From the NCBI GenBank assembly GCA_012861695.1, contig JAAOOA010000633.1, positions 190,878 through 254,877 of the forward strand: a DNA stretch of 64,000 nucleotides. Reading direction: 5' to 3'. Each line of letters starts with the position of its first letter. Positions within the stretch are counted from its first letter, which is position 1. Shown piece by piece: positions 36,949-48,811 of the stretch. The DNA is from Trematomus loennbergii. Lineage: Eukaryota > Chordata > Actinopteri > Perciformes > Nototheniidae. Position numbers and translations under genes: made by a program. The notes beneath the pieces are model-generated. The model searched no databases. It saw nothing but the letters and a program-made list of their open reading frames with translations, and was not told the origin of the DNA.

Positions 36949-37698
36949 GTGTGTGGAGATGCATGTGTGCGTGGCCATGCATGTGTGTGTGGAGATGCAT
37001 GTGTGCGTGGCCATGCATGTGTGTGTGGAGATGCATGTGTGTGTGGCCATGCATGTGTGTGTGGAGATGTATGTGTGTGTGGCCATGCATGTGTGTGTGG
37101 AGATGTATGTGTGCGTGGAGATGCATGTGTGTGGCCATGCATGTGTGTGTGGAGATGCATGTGTGTGTGGCCATGCATGTGTGTGTGGAGATGTATGTGT
37201 GCGTGGAGATGCATGTGTGTGGCCATGCATGTGTGTGTGTGGCCATGCATGTGTGTGTGGAGATGCATGTGTGTGTGGAGATGCATGTGTGTGTGGCCAT
37301 GCATGTGTGTGTGGAGATGCATGTGTGTGTGGAGATGCATGTGTGTGTGGAGATGCATGTGTGTGTGGCCATGCATGTGTGTGTGGAGATGCATGTGTGT
37401 GTGGAGATGCATGTGTGTGTGGCCATGCATGTGTGTGTGGAGATGCATGTGTGTGTGGAGATGCATGTGTGTGTGGCCATGCATGTGTGTGTGGAGATGC
37501 ATGTGTGTGTGGCCATGCATGTGTGTGTGGAGATGCATGTGTGTGTGGAGATGCATGTGTGTGTGGAGATGCATGTGTGTGTGGAGATGCATGTGTGTGT
37601 GGAGATGCATGTGTGTGTGGAGATGCATGTGTGTGTGGAGATGCATGTGTGTTTGGAGATGCATGTGTGTGTGGAGATGCATGTGTGTGTGGAGATGT
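36949..37698. repeat. 18-bp minisatellite, about 41 copies
   Basis: Unit gcatgtgtgtgtggagat or gcatgtgtgtgtggccat. Further units at 35731-35798 show that the two hAT elements split one array. Frames read (ACVCGD)n, and the reverse strand gives His-rich ORFs; all are artefacts. The unit equals the retrotransposon codons for A-C-V-C-G-D, so the array probably arose from the fragment at 34137-34688. Confidence 0.95.
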
Positions 37699-38008
37699 AT
37701 TTGGACGGTTTGGTTCAGGCGACTGTTTGTAGAGACAAGTGTGTTGAGTTTTGTGGGAATGAGACATTTCTTGGCAGTAAAAAAATAAAAACCGGATTGA
37801 CTGAAAGATAAGGGAGGGAAACAAGTGAAGAATCTGTTGAAACATGTTTACGGTTCCTCCATCTCATGATGACGCACATTATTTGCATTTCCCAACAGGG
37901 CCTCTCGACTACATAAAGACAGGTGTTGGTAGGTGGGGTTTATCTTCAGTCTCTAGCTGTACTCTGTACAGCTGTAATAGATCGTCCTGAGAGGAGAGCC
38001 AGCTGATC
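37699..38008 (+). promoter_or_regulatory. 5' flank of copy C with TATA-like stretch
   Basis: Homologous to the flank of copy B, but containing ctctcgactacataaagaca at about 37901-37922, a possible TATA-like element about 90 bp before the ATG. Copy B lacks this segment. The transcription start is unknown; assignment as promoter is inference. Confidence 0.4.
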
Positions 38009-39994
38009 ATGGAGTCTGGAACGAACAGGATAGGACGTAAGTTTCACTTTGTAAAGAAGGAGCATCTGAAGCTGGATGATCTGAGAAAGAGAAAGCGCTC
38101 AGGAAACGATTACCTCTTTATAAATGACAGAATCCCTAAATACCCGCGACCAGAGATCCTTGTGAGCCATCTGAAGCACAACACCGACAGACAGGGTTTG
38201 GAAGGCATCAAGGAGTCCGGAGGCTTCAAGGGAAAACAAGACCTGGTGTGGTGGGGTCTGTCGGTGGGGGGGAGGAACTCAGATCAGCTGAGCAGCGCCT
38301 CCTCCAGGAAACATACCCGGACCGAACAGAGCAGCAGGTCCAGGATCAGCAGAGCTTCCTGGGGGAGTTTGCCTCCTCACCGGCCTTCAAGAAGAGCTCC
38401 AGGCTGGGATCATACCGCTTCACCTTCCCCCTTCAGGAGCTGCTGGAGGCCTACAGTCTGCAGGTACTGAGGTGTAGGACTCATAATGCTGACTCATGTC
38501 AGGGTGTAGGACTCATAATGCTGACTCATGTCAGGGTTGAGGACTCATAGTTTATAACTCTGTTGAACGACTTTTCCACATGATTCTGTGATTCTGTGTA
38601 AAAGCTCTTCTTCTCTCTCCAGTTTTGCGGCGGTGAGCAGCCCCTCATGCGGGTGTATGAGACCCAACTGTACAGACAGGAAGTGATGTACGCGGTGCTG
38701 GTCCACAGTCCGGCCAATCAGGAGCAGTTCTCTGAATATCCTCTTCTGACCGACGACCCAAACGCTGTCTGCTGCTACAGAGATGGCCGCTTCATCTGGA
38801 GGCCTGAGGCCATGTGTGAAACTCACAGGTGAGAAAACAACAATGACAGGTAACCTGGGAGGTTCAGACAGGAAATGCGTTATGGATTGACGTCCTGTCT
38901 CTCTGTCAGACTCAAGTTGTTCCGGAACGATGAGACTCGGCAGATGGAGGTTCTGCCCTGCTGCCCTAAAGAGTTCTATGTCTGGGATAATGTGGGCATC
39001 GCTCTGCATGTGAAGGAGGACAAGGTGATCACTTCCTCTTTGCCTTCTTGTCCACAGCTCAGCGTCAGGCTTTTCTCTACATTTCATATAATTATATATT
39101 TCCAGGATAACTTTGTAGTTACTTTCTTCAAGGACTGGTTTCAGAGTTTGATATCAGCTCCTTTTCTCAGAAGCACCACGGCCCTTGTTATTAAGGAAAT
39201 ACAAAATATATTCAAAAAGTGAAACATGTCGAGAAGAAAATGTGTAAAAGGAAAGAAAAAAACCCAAAATATCTTATAACGAAAGAATACTTGAAAAACC
39301 TTGAAAAACATCTGAAAAACAATTTTTGAAGATAAAAGTCATAAAAATGTGAATAACATTTTTATTTCATGAGCTTTTGTGAAATAAATGTGAAACATTT
39401 ATTTCTGAATGATAAAAAAAAAAAATATATATATATATCAGACAATGTAAAGGGCTGTCAATCGATTAAAATATTTAATTGAAATGTATTCATTGGGATT
39501 TCCATAGTTTCTAAATGTTTTTAAAGGGAAATCTTTCAGGTTTTTAATTCTCTCATCAGGTTCAGAAAACGTGCACGCGTTAAAAAGTGAAAGTTGTTTT
39601 ATTAACACATTGACTTTGACCGTTCTAATATTTATTTATAAATAATATGAATTATAAAATGATTTTGAACGTGTTCCCAGAGGCTCATGGGAGTTGTAGT
39701 TAATGATGGGGTCAGAACCATGTTGCTGAATCTGAACTCTTCCTGTTTCAGCTGCTGGAGTTCGGTCCGGTCCGACTGAGAGAGAAACTGAAGTTCTGCG
39801 AAGGAGAAATACTCAAAACACAGGTCCAGTTTGGAGACAGGCTTCTCTACCCTCAGGTCCAGTTTGATGAATTCCTGTTAGCCGAGGCGACTGTTCGGAG
39901 TCTTTGGCCTGAAGACCCCTCCCCACTGGAGAGAGATGAAGACCCCTCCCCACTGGAGAGAGATGAAGAGCAGGACATTAATAAAGCAGAATAG
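38009..39994 (+). CDS. Uncharacterised three-copy gene, copy C (four exons, most intact)
   Basis: I do not recognise this protein. Exons: 38009-38463, 38623-38828, 38910-39024, 39752-39994, all GT-AG with consistent phases (0, 2, 0). The reading length is about 339 codons if one missing G in a G-run (about 38268-38274) is a sequencing error; as written the frame breaks there. Conserved blocks: KEHLKLDDLRKRKRSGNDY, VSHLKHNTDRQGLEGIKESG, DLVWWGLSVG, GSYRFTFPLQELLEAYSLQF, CGGEQPLMRVYET, YAVLVHSPANQEQFSEYPLL and YVWDNVGIALHV, then an acidic tail with two DEDPSPLER units ending INKAE. No signal peptide or membrane segment is seen. The H...GL.GI..SGGF block recalls ADP-ribosyltransferase starts, but that is only a guess. 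Probably the functional member of the trio. Confidence 0.75.
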
Positions 39995-40556
39995 ATGAAT
40001 CAGAGTTTAGATAAGCACATCCTGCCTTCACTGAACTAACATTACATTCAGAGTTGGAGCTATATATTGGTTTATGTTATTATTATTATTTTTTTAATTG
40101 TAGTTGCAGTAGTTCTCTATGCTTTGATTGGAATACTACAATAAACGGATGAAAGGATCTTCTGCCTGGACATTGGACTTTATTCCCTGCGTAACATTTG
40201 CTTTCTGGGCCCAGCGGCAGTTTGAGTTCAAGTTAAGTTTATTATTGCATTTCTTTAGTTAGCCGTAGCATTCAGGAAGATCAGGAAACACCAAACCAAG
40301 GGTCCAAATCTGGCCAGGACACTTTGGGGACATATCTAACAGGAACATTTTGATTTCATTAGATCACATTATTCACACTTATATCAATAATCAGAAAAGA
40401 AAAACAAGGAACTACTTAACACCAAACCGGCGAGCACGAGACGGATCAGGACCAAAATACTTCAGGGACAAACATGAAGGGGACGAGAAAGACGACGAAC
40501 TGACAGGAAACACAAAGGAAAGCAAGACTAAATACACAAAGGTAATCACAAGACAA
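39995..40556. other. Copy C 3' flank and intergenic DNA
   Basis: Contains the conserved 3' flank with poly-A signal AATAAA at 40140-40145. From about 40320 the sequence differs from the copy B flank and has no recognised gene. Confidence 0.5.
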
Positions 40557-40747
40557 GACACAGCTGGACAGGGGAGGTGAGACACAGCTGGAGAGGGGAG
40601 GTGAGTCACAGCTGGAGAGGGGAGGTGAGACACAGGTGGAGAGGGGAGGTGAGACACAGGTGGAGATGGGAGGAGAGACACAGGTGGAGAGGGGAGGTGA
40701 GACACAGGTGGAGAGGGGAGGTGAGACACAGGTGGAGAGGGGAGGCA
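40557..40747. repeat. 24-bp minisatellite, about eight copies
   Basis: Unit gacacaggtggagaggggag followed by gtga. Open frames on both strands (Pro/Ser/Leu-rich, Arg/Trp-rich) arise because 24 is a multiple of three. Confidence 0.92.
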
Positions 40748-40911
40748 CAAACAGACGATCAGACAGGAGGGTAAACACAGGGAGAACATAATTAAAAAAC
40801 AGGAAACAATACACACAAAACTAAAATCATGACATAACCCCCCCTCAAGGGACGGATTCCAGACGTCCCTTGAAACAAAGTCAGAGATGTCCAGCAGGGA
40901 CGGAACAGGTG

Positions 40912-41250
40912 TTGGCGGAACCCCCGACCGAACAGGACATGGAGTTGGCAGGACCCCCAACGGAGGAGTACATTGAGTTGGCAGGACCCCCGACGGAACG
41001 GGACACGGAGTTGGCAGGACCCCCGAGAGAACAGGACATGGAGTTGGCGGGACCCCCAACGAAACAGGAAAAGGAGTTGGCAGGACCCCAACGAAACAGG
41101 AAAAGTAGTTGGCAGGACCCCAACGAAACAGGAAAAGTAGTTGGCAGGACCCCCAACGAAACAGGAAAAGGAGTTGGAAAGACCCCCAACGAAACAAGAA
41201 AAGGAGTTGGCAGGACCCCCAACGGAACAGGAAATGGAGTTGGCGGGACC
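40912..41250. repeat. 33-bp minisatellite, about ten copies
   Basis: Unit gagttggcaggacccccaac followed by gaaacaggaaaag, with some units carrying gacggaacagg. The preceding segment (cataaccccccctcaaggga) and this repeat lie just before the LINE 5' region. Translated frames are treated as artefacts. Confidence 0.92.
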
Positions 41251-41299
41251 GCCTACAGGACGCTGGGGGCTGGAGTGGGCCGGACCAACAACAAGAATT

Positions 41300-43575
41300 G
41301 AATTTGTGCTGTGATCCTGCCTTGGCCTGCTTTCACGTCACTTCCGGTTACGCGCACCCGGAAGATTCGGATGCAAGTTTTCAGCGCTTGTCCGTGCATC
41401 CATATGCTCGTTACTTTAAAACGTTTTGATGTGATTTAGGTGCCTTTTTCTATACAGTAGTATTTGCCACGACGTTGTCTTTAGACTTTCTCGACGATGT
41501 TCGTCGCATGAATAAGCGGCAGCATTAGGGCAATATCTGTGAATTACTCTCACACCCTACACACTACTGAAACCACAATCAGGTCATCTACGATCTACGG
41601 AGGCCTGCTCCCACCTGTAGAGTGGCTCCACGCTTCGGGCTGGGGCCTGCTTTCACCGGGCGTGTGCTGCTGTGCGGAGGAGGATTTGCCGCGGCTGGGG
41701 CCTGCTCTCCACCTGTCCTGGTTCTGCTGTTACGGAGGCCTGCTCCCACCTGTCGTGTGTTCCAGTGTCGTGTGCTGCTTGCTGAGGAGACCTCTTACCC
41801 CGGGGATACCACGGAGAGACCGGTGCGCTTCCTCGCTGCTGCTTTCGCCTGTCCTTTGCTGCTGTGAGGAGGAGGATTTTTGCCCCGGGAACATCGCGGA
41901 TATTGTGTGCTGGTCTGGGAGGATGGCCCATATCGTGATTCTGCTGTGCCTGTTAACTGTTCTGGACTATGAGAAGATCTCTAGTCATCCTGAGAAGCCT
42001 ACTGGATTCAGGTCTGTTCTGCCACCCGCAGTAGGCATCCCCTGCAAAGGGTCGGATGTGTTACACAAACAGTTACCGGTCACCTTGTCGCAGACAATCT
42101 GCTCGACAAAATATGTTTGTCTTTTTTGTTTGCCTGCGATGATGGTACTTCAGGACTGCTTCTTAAGCTCAAATCACACTCTCGCAGACTTTTCCGGTGA
42201 TTCTAAAGTAGATGACAATGTGTGTGTGTCGATTAAGAGGAAAAGATGCCTGGTTTTTTTGTTGTTATTACTGTCAGGAAATGTTCAACCTAACCCTGGT
42301 CCGCCCAGTAGTAGTAGTCAGATCGCTACTCCTGCTGATTTTAAAGCTAGATCTGGGTTGGGTTTCATCCACTTGAATGTGCGCAGTCTGTTAGGTAAAC
42401 TAGATTTTGTCCGCATTTGGGCAAGCTCGACTGACGCTGACGTCATTGTGTTATCAGAAACATGGCTAAATAAAACTATTTTGGCCTCTGACATATCCTT
42501 AAATGGCTATAATGTGTATCGTACCGACCGGCCTAATAAAGGTGGTGGAGTTGCCATTTATGTTAAGAATAAGTTCAGTGTAACCACATTGATCTCCAAA
42601 TCTGTCAGTAAGCAATTCGAATTTTTAGCCTTAAATATAGAAGTGGCAAAGGGGCAACAAGTCATGGTGGTGGGGTGTTACAGACCCCCCTCAGCTGTCA
42701 AGGACTCCTTGTCTTCACTAGCAAAACTTTTATCACAACTAGACTACAAGGAAATAGTGCTACTTGGAGATTTTAACTGGGACTGGTTAACTGCAGTATC
42801 AGAGGATTTTAAAAACCTTTGTATCTCTCTGAATGTTACTCAGATTGTTGACAGTCCTACTCGCCCTAACGTTAAGTCCCCTAATAAATCATCCCTAATT
42901 GATCTCATTCTAACTAATGTTCCCTATAAATACCCATCTGTGGGAGTATTTGCAAATGATGTGAGTGACCACTGTGTTGTAGCCACAATTAGGGACACTA
43001 AGGTCCAAAAGGTTAAACCCCGTATTATTATTAAGAGACACATAAAACATTTTGTGGAGCAGGGTTTTGTTCATGATCTGTTTGGGTTTGATTGGGGAAA
43101 AATAATCTGTGTGCTGATGTTGAAACTGCATGGTCTTATTTTTATCTTGGTTTTATGGAAATTATAGATAGACATGCACCCCTACGTACTTTTAGAGTAA
43201 AGGGACGAGACAATCCTTGGTTTTCTGCTGAACTGTCCAGTCTCCTACATGAGAGAAACAAGGCCTGGGCAAAGGCTAGGAAATCAGGCTCAGAGGTAGA
43301 ATGGCTGCGTTTTAGGCAACTAAGAAATAGCTTCACTTCACAGGTCAAAAGTGCTAAGTCGAAGTACTATTTGTCAGTTACTACAGAAAACCTAAATAAT
43401 CCTAGGAAATGTTGGAAAGCCATAAAATCGCTATCCACCGGTGAGATCCGAAATGAGCTACCTCCGTGCATTACCACAACATCTGGCTCTATATCGGACA
43501 GGGCTACTATGTTAAATTGTTTTAATGAGCATTTTGTGTCCTGCGGTTCTATGTTTGATTCTGTGACTAACTCTG
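41300..43575 (+). mobile_element. L2/CR1-type LINE, 5' half only
   Basis: GC-rich leader from about 41300, then a long frame with an endonuclease domain and the start of the linker region. It stops before any reverse-transcriptase motif, where the inverted-repeat element at 43576 begins. Clade assignment rests on the NPGP-type leader and the endonuclease style (GFIHLNVRSL, LSETWLN, GDFNWDW). Confidence 0.8.
41539..43167 (+). pseudogene. LINE endonuclease ORF with 2A-like leader
   Basis: The 542-codon frame has no sure start; M at about 41923 (MAHIVILLCLLTVL) is an alternative. A hydrophobic stretch CLVFLLLLLSGNVQPNPGP resembles the 2A-like leaders known from L2/CR1-type elements, but with N and Q where D and E are usual. 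The APE endonuclease follows: GLGFIHLNVRSLLGKLDFV, DVIVLSETWLNKT, GGGVAIYVKN, VVGCYRPPS, LLGDFNWDW, SLIDLILTNV and VSDHCVVA. A frameshift near 43085 moves the continuation (ETAWSYFYLGFMEIIDRHAP, KGRDNPWFSAELSSLLHERN) to another frame ending at 43610. No RT domain remains. Confidence 0.82.
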
Positions 43576-46500
43576 CCAACCCGGTATCACGGCAAGACGT
43601 GAACATGTGACGATCTACCATGCTGGGAGACGTGAATATGTCACGGTTTCGTCCCTTCAAACGTGACAGTTACACGGTATTGTTAACATGGCCCAACCAG
43701 TGGAGAAATACCCGGAAGTGCCTAGCAAATGGTCCGCGCCTATTGGTCGGTTTTTATTGTCAAAATTAGATGTTTTTAATTTATTTTGTAATCGTCACAC
43801 TCATTTCGCCAATGTTCTTGTTGCCCTAGCTGGTCGACACCTCTTTTAGCAGAAACAAAGGCTACATTAATGTATTAAATCGATGTTAATCCATGTGTGT
43901 GGAGGTGAGGATGTGGAATTAACGGACGTGACGTTGTGTGATTGCGTTGCCAGGCAACGCAATTTACAAACTCTTCAACTACAACTCGAATTATATTTTA
44001 AAACATTTTAAAATGCCTCACGAAGGCCTCACGAAATACTTTAATGTAAATTAAAATGTAAATGTGAAGGAATGTGTGTAATGTGGTGAATGACATTATT
44101 CACCCACGGATCTATGGATTGGGGGTATTGTTCCGCACGGACATTTTAGTTAACCGGACTCCTGTTCATGTGAAATCCGAAAACATTTAAAAAAAATAAT
44201 AATACTTTATTCCGAGTTTGCTTGCTTTTCTCTTTGGAGGTCATCACATAACGGCATTGTAATACACGGTTCGGCTGCATTAAATATGACATATCTGCCG
44301 TAGTTCTGTATTTATAGAGCCCTGATGAGAAGACTTCTGGACAAACAGGAAGCACTGCCGCCAAAACTGAAAACGTGACGTGGATCATAAATATATCAGC
44401 AACTAAACAACATCTTACATTTCTTTTCACGCAATACGTCTCCTTGCAGTATCAATACTAATTCGGTGACTTTTATATTTGATCCAATTGGTAGATAGGT
44501 TATATTTACACCATAACGGTGCACAGCTGATAGAAAGGGACACCTACTGGTTAAAGCACGTTATTGCATTTTATTATTATTTTTCACAAAAATGAAACCA
44601 TCAATAGCAAAAACAGAATTAACTGTCATTAGTAAACCACTCAAATAAAAAAATCATAAGTGGTTTTGTTTTACATATATTTTAAGGATAATAATAGCAA
44701 TGTAACACTGTCTATGACACTTACTGTATAACACTGATTTGAAAAACATACAGAAAAAACTAATTCACACTGCCCTTAATAAAGTATTTAAATATACATT
44801 TCAGGTGTGCTGTTTTGTTTAGATCATTGACATCTGGAGCTCGTCCTTTTTGATTATTGTTACACCAGGTCTTGTCAAAACCTTTATTCCATATTCAATA
44901 TCCATTACTAAACAAAACAGCAATTCTACTCCACTACAATTCAGAGGTTAACCTGGTATTTTTACTCCACTACATTTATTTTAGTTACTTTGCAGATTCT
45001 GATTAATGATGTGAAATATAAACAACCCTTAAATCAGGCTTTAGTTACACCTGAGTAAAATTCAGGGAAAGGTGATTGTCAAGTGCCAACAATAAGGAGA
45101 GATATTTGATAGTTGCTGCTTGAGAAGACTAAACATTTATCTGCAGATCCCTATAAGTATATTCATTACTCGTTATTCTCTACTAATAGTTAATTAAAGA
45201 CTGTATATAATGGCTATTTTGCATATCCCTTTCAAGATTTCAAGATTTTCTAAGGTTCATTGACATATACACAACTAATTCAATAACGTGCTTTAACCAC
45301 TAGGTGTTGCACACAAGGTACACACAGCCATAATAACTTTGTATTATGAGTGTAGGACACTTGTGTATGTATAACATCTGAAGATGTGTAGTTTTATTCA
45401 TGTTTTCACATAATTGTACAGGATATTGCTATATTATTTCACATGTTTTACTTCTAATATCTGATTTGTAAAACATCACAGACAGAAAGGTATATCCGTC
45501 ATTTAACAGTAAGCTATTGCAATTCTGAATCCATAGATGTGTCTCCCATCACCCAAATCCCCTGACTATTCTCTCAACTCAGTATTTACATTCTTATATT
45601 CAAAGAAAATCAGTAATATCTTTAAAAACGACAAGTCCTTTTATATCAGCTGTCCACCGTTATGGTGTAAATATAACCTATCTACCAATTGGATCAAATA
45701 TAAAAGTCAACCGAATTAGTATTGATACTGCAAGGAGACGTATTGTGTGAAAAGAAATGTAAGATGTTTAATTGCTGATATATTTATGATCCACGTCACG
45801 TTTTCAGTTTTGGCGGCAGTGCTTCCTGTTTGTCCAGAAGTCTTCTCATCAGGGCTCTATAAATACAGAACTACGGCAGATATGTCATATTTAATGCAGC
45901 CAAACCGTGTATTACAATGCCGTTATGTGATGACCTCCAAAGAGAAAAGCAAGCAAACTCGGAATAAAGTATTTTTTTTTTTTTAAATGTTTTCGGATTT
46001 CACATGAACAGGAGTCCGGTTAACTAAAATGTCCGTGCGCAACAATACCCCCAACCCATAGATCCGTGGGTGAATAATGTCATTCACCACATTACACACA
46101 TTCCTTCACATTTACATTTTAATTTACATTAAAGTATTTCGTGAGGCCTTCGTGAGGCATTTTAAAATGTTTTAAAATATAATTCGGGTTGTAGTTGAAG
46201 AGTTTGTAAATTGCGTTGCCTGGCAACGCAATCACACAACGTCACGTCCGTTAATTCCACATCCTCACCTCCACACACATGGATTAACATCGATTTAATA
46301 CATTAATGTAGCCTTTGTTTCTGCTAAAAGAGGTGTCGACCAGCTAGGGCAACAAGAACATTGGCGAAATCGAGTGTGACGATTACAAAATAAATTAAAA
46401 ACATCTAATTTTGACAATAAAAACCGACCAATAGGCGCGGCCCATTTGCTAGGCACTTCCGGGTATTTCTCCACTGGTTGGGCCATGTTAACAATACCGT

Positions 46501-46598
46501 GTAACTGTCACGTTTGAAGGGACGAAACCGTGACATATTCACGTCTCCCAGCATGGTAGATCGTCACATGTTCACGTCTTGCCGTGATACCGGGTTGG
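43576..46598. mobile_element. Foldback-like element, arms about 1 kb
   Basis: The left end ccaacccggtatcacggcaa is the exact inverse of the right end ttgccgtgataccgggttgg. Near-identity between the arms extends from 43576 to about 44540 and from about 45640 to 46598. A further matching piece (ataacgtgctttaaccac) lies at 44545-44575 and 45285-45303. The spacer is AT-rich and non-coding. The same short frame (MKRNVRC..., ...VLAAVLPVCPEVFSSGLYKY) occurs once in each arm, as expected for inverted copies. No transposase and no clear target duplication. Superfamily unassigned; MULE or Foldback types have such long arms. Confidence 0.85.
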
Positions 46599-48424
46599 TA
46601 TTAGCATGGGAGTTCCCACTCTCCTGGTCCTCGGGCTATAATTCAATGCACCTCTGCACGGGTGGGCAGATGAACTGTGCAGAGTGCTGGCAGACACATG
46701 GGTGGCTGGGATGTTTGATTTCCAGCCACTGACAGGACGCTGATGATCCTGAGCTAAACCATGGCTGACGGGGAGCATCAGGACCTCAATGGCAAACTCA
46801 GTGGAGGGAAGACTCTGACACAAAATGGCCACCAACCACAGAAGAAAAACACTGTTTCACACAGTTATATCTTGACACACACAGGAGCAAGAAACAGTAA
46901 AAACAATGTATGTATGTGCCAGATATATTCATAAATATCTATAAAGAAATTAGGCAAAAAGCTGCCTCTTTGTTGGGGGGAGATACAAGTATGTCATGGC
47001 TAGCAGCTACATTTCATTATTAATATCAGTAGTTAATGACACTGTTTCTCTGGTTTACTTAGCTTACTTAAGAGTGGAGAGAGACTGAACATCCTTGAAT
47101 GAATTAACTTTAACAGTCAGCTGCTCAAAATACTTTCCACAAAGATCACTCCACCTCCTCCATTGTGAAAGCTTTAGTGCAGAGGTGAGTCAGGCTGAAG
47201 TTTATTGCACTGATGGAGCCTACAGTGTGTTTGGTCTCAGAGAATGTAAGCCTGCACACACATCACAATTACTGTAAAGGCCTCTCATTGACAAAAAGCA
47301 TTCCCTACCCTGAACTCTAATTACGTTCCAACAAACTACAGTGAGGACACAAGGTCAAAGGTGGACAGACGGTCAGGATGTCATAGGAAGTTTAATACAA
47401 GAGATTAACGTTTCAAATGAATGTATGTATTTATTTGGGATCAAAGACCATGCATACAAATACACTAATCTCAGAAAATAAAGTAAGGTCTTCTCATAGA
47501 GATGCAATGCAGTTACGATCCGAATCGGTGAACATACTGACCTCTTGTGGATTTTCTGCAGAATTACTATCTGAAGATGATAAAAATTACGTTATCTCTC
47601 TCGTATTTTGAAATCTAGATATTTGCACTAAACCAGTATCTATTTGTATCTAATATTTTCATTAGAAAGAGCTTTTCAATCAATATTCTATCATATACAT
47701 TATTTAGTGTGCATTGAGACTTAACATATAATGCTTGACGAAGTTCCCAAATAATCCCAAAGGTTTGTATGTGAGATTTAATTAGTTAACAGATCAAATA
47801 ATGACAAATATTTCCCTGAACGTGAATAGGAAGATTGTTAAAATGAGTGTAAAATGTGCACTTCACAAATCACCCAGCAGGCTGCAGCCTTTTAAAGGAA
47901 TTTGCAGTAAGATTCAAATAGAAGTGCTGCAGGTCACCTTTGATATGCTTCTGCTTACTCAAGTAAACATCCTTTTGAGATAGCAGTTAATCACAGAGAT
48001 TTGCTACAGAAATTAAAACCAGAAGCAACATTTGAATGACATATACTTACTGACACTTTGCTTCAGATTCCTTTAAAGTTTATTCTGTGATTGACTCTAA
48101 ACATTCATTTGTTTTCCGTGAGATAAACACTTTACGGCAAATTAACCACATCCTGTTTGAAATCTGTGTATTTCCCCCCCGGCCTTTTTCCAAACCTCAC
48201 TGTGTGATGTCACACACATCTTCCCCCAAACATGGCGTGTCGTTCTGACCTGGTGCAAGACTGGAATGAATTGTAGTAAAAAAATCTTGAGTAAGTGATG
48301 AAAGAGGAAGTGTCCAATGATATCAGGGGTGAAAAATGAGAACTGTGCTGTACACTCAGCGTATACAGTTACTTCCTTTCTCAACTAACTTTCTGTTTCA
48401 AAAACTTCAAACCTTATTGAGTAA
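46599..48424. other. Intergenic, no gene seen
   Basis: AT-rich sequence apart from a GC-richer stretch at 46620-46830. No exon with convincing coding character or flanking splice sites was found on either strand. Confidence 0.4.
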
Positions 48425-48600
48425 CAGGGTCGGCTCTAGAACAAATCGAATGGGGGGGGGGGGGGGGGCACACACTGCCAGGGCCGTCCCTGGCCAACTG
48501 GAGGCCCCACGCAAAGTTATATGATGAGGCCCTCTGTTTCGCGAGCGTCGATGGGGGGGGCGGTGCTAGTGGAGCCTCGCAGCGGCGATACCACACTAAT
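48425..48600. mobile_element. hAT-MITE-like fragments
   Basis: Contains acagggtcggctctagaaca and cagggccgtccctggccaac, which resemble CAG-type ends of common teleost hAT MITEs, separated by a G homopolymer of about 18. No intact pair of ends or duplication was seen. Confidence 0.4.
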
Positions 48601-48649
48601 TGCGGCAAATAAATGAGGCAATAAATATGTATACATGTACATTTAAATA

Positions 48650-48811
48650 CACATTTATTTATTTCAAGAGACTTTTATTTCATAATGACACATTTATTTA
48701 TTTCAAGAGACTTGTATTTCATAATGACACATTTATTTATTTCAGGGGACTTGTATTTCATAATGACACATTTATTTATTTCAGGGGACTTGTATTTCAT
48801 AATGACACATT
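48650..48811. repeat. 39-bp minisatellite, about four copies
   Basis: Unit cacatttatttatttcaaga followed by gacttgtatttcataatga. The 13-codon frames over it are artefacts. Confidence 0.9.

Noticed and set aside
36759..37845. ORFs of 230-350 codons, Cys/Val/Met-rich or His/Thr-rich
   Set aside because: Translations of the 18-bp minisatellite in several frames at once.
40412..41301. 261- and 143-codon ORFs over the 24-bp and 33-bp repeats
   Set aside because: Both units are multiples of three and several frames are open; no domain or conserved start.
44146..45986. A possible gene encoding MKRNVRC...
   Set aside because: The same frame occurs once in each arm of the inverted-repeat element, with no homology I recognise; best explained as non-coding arm sequence.
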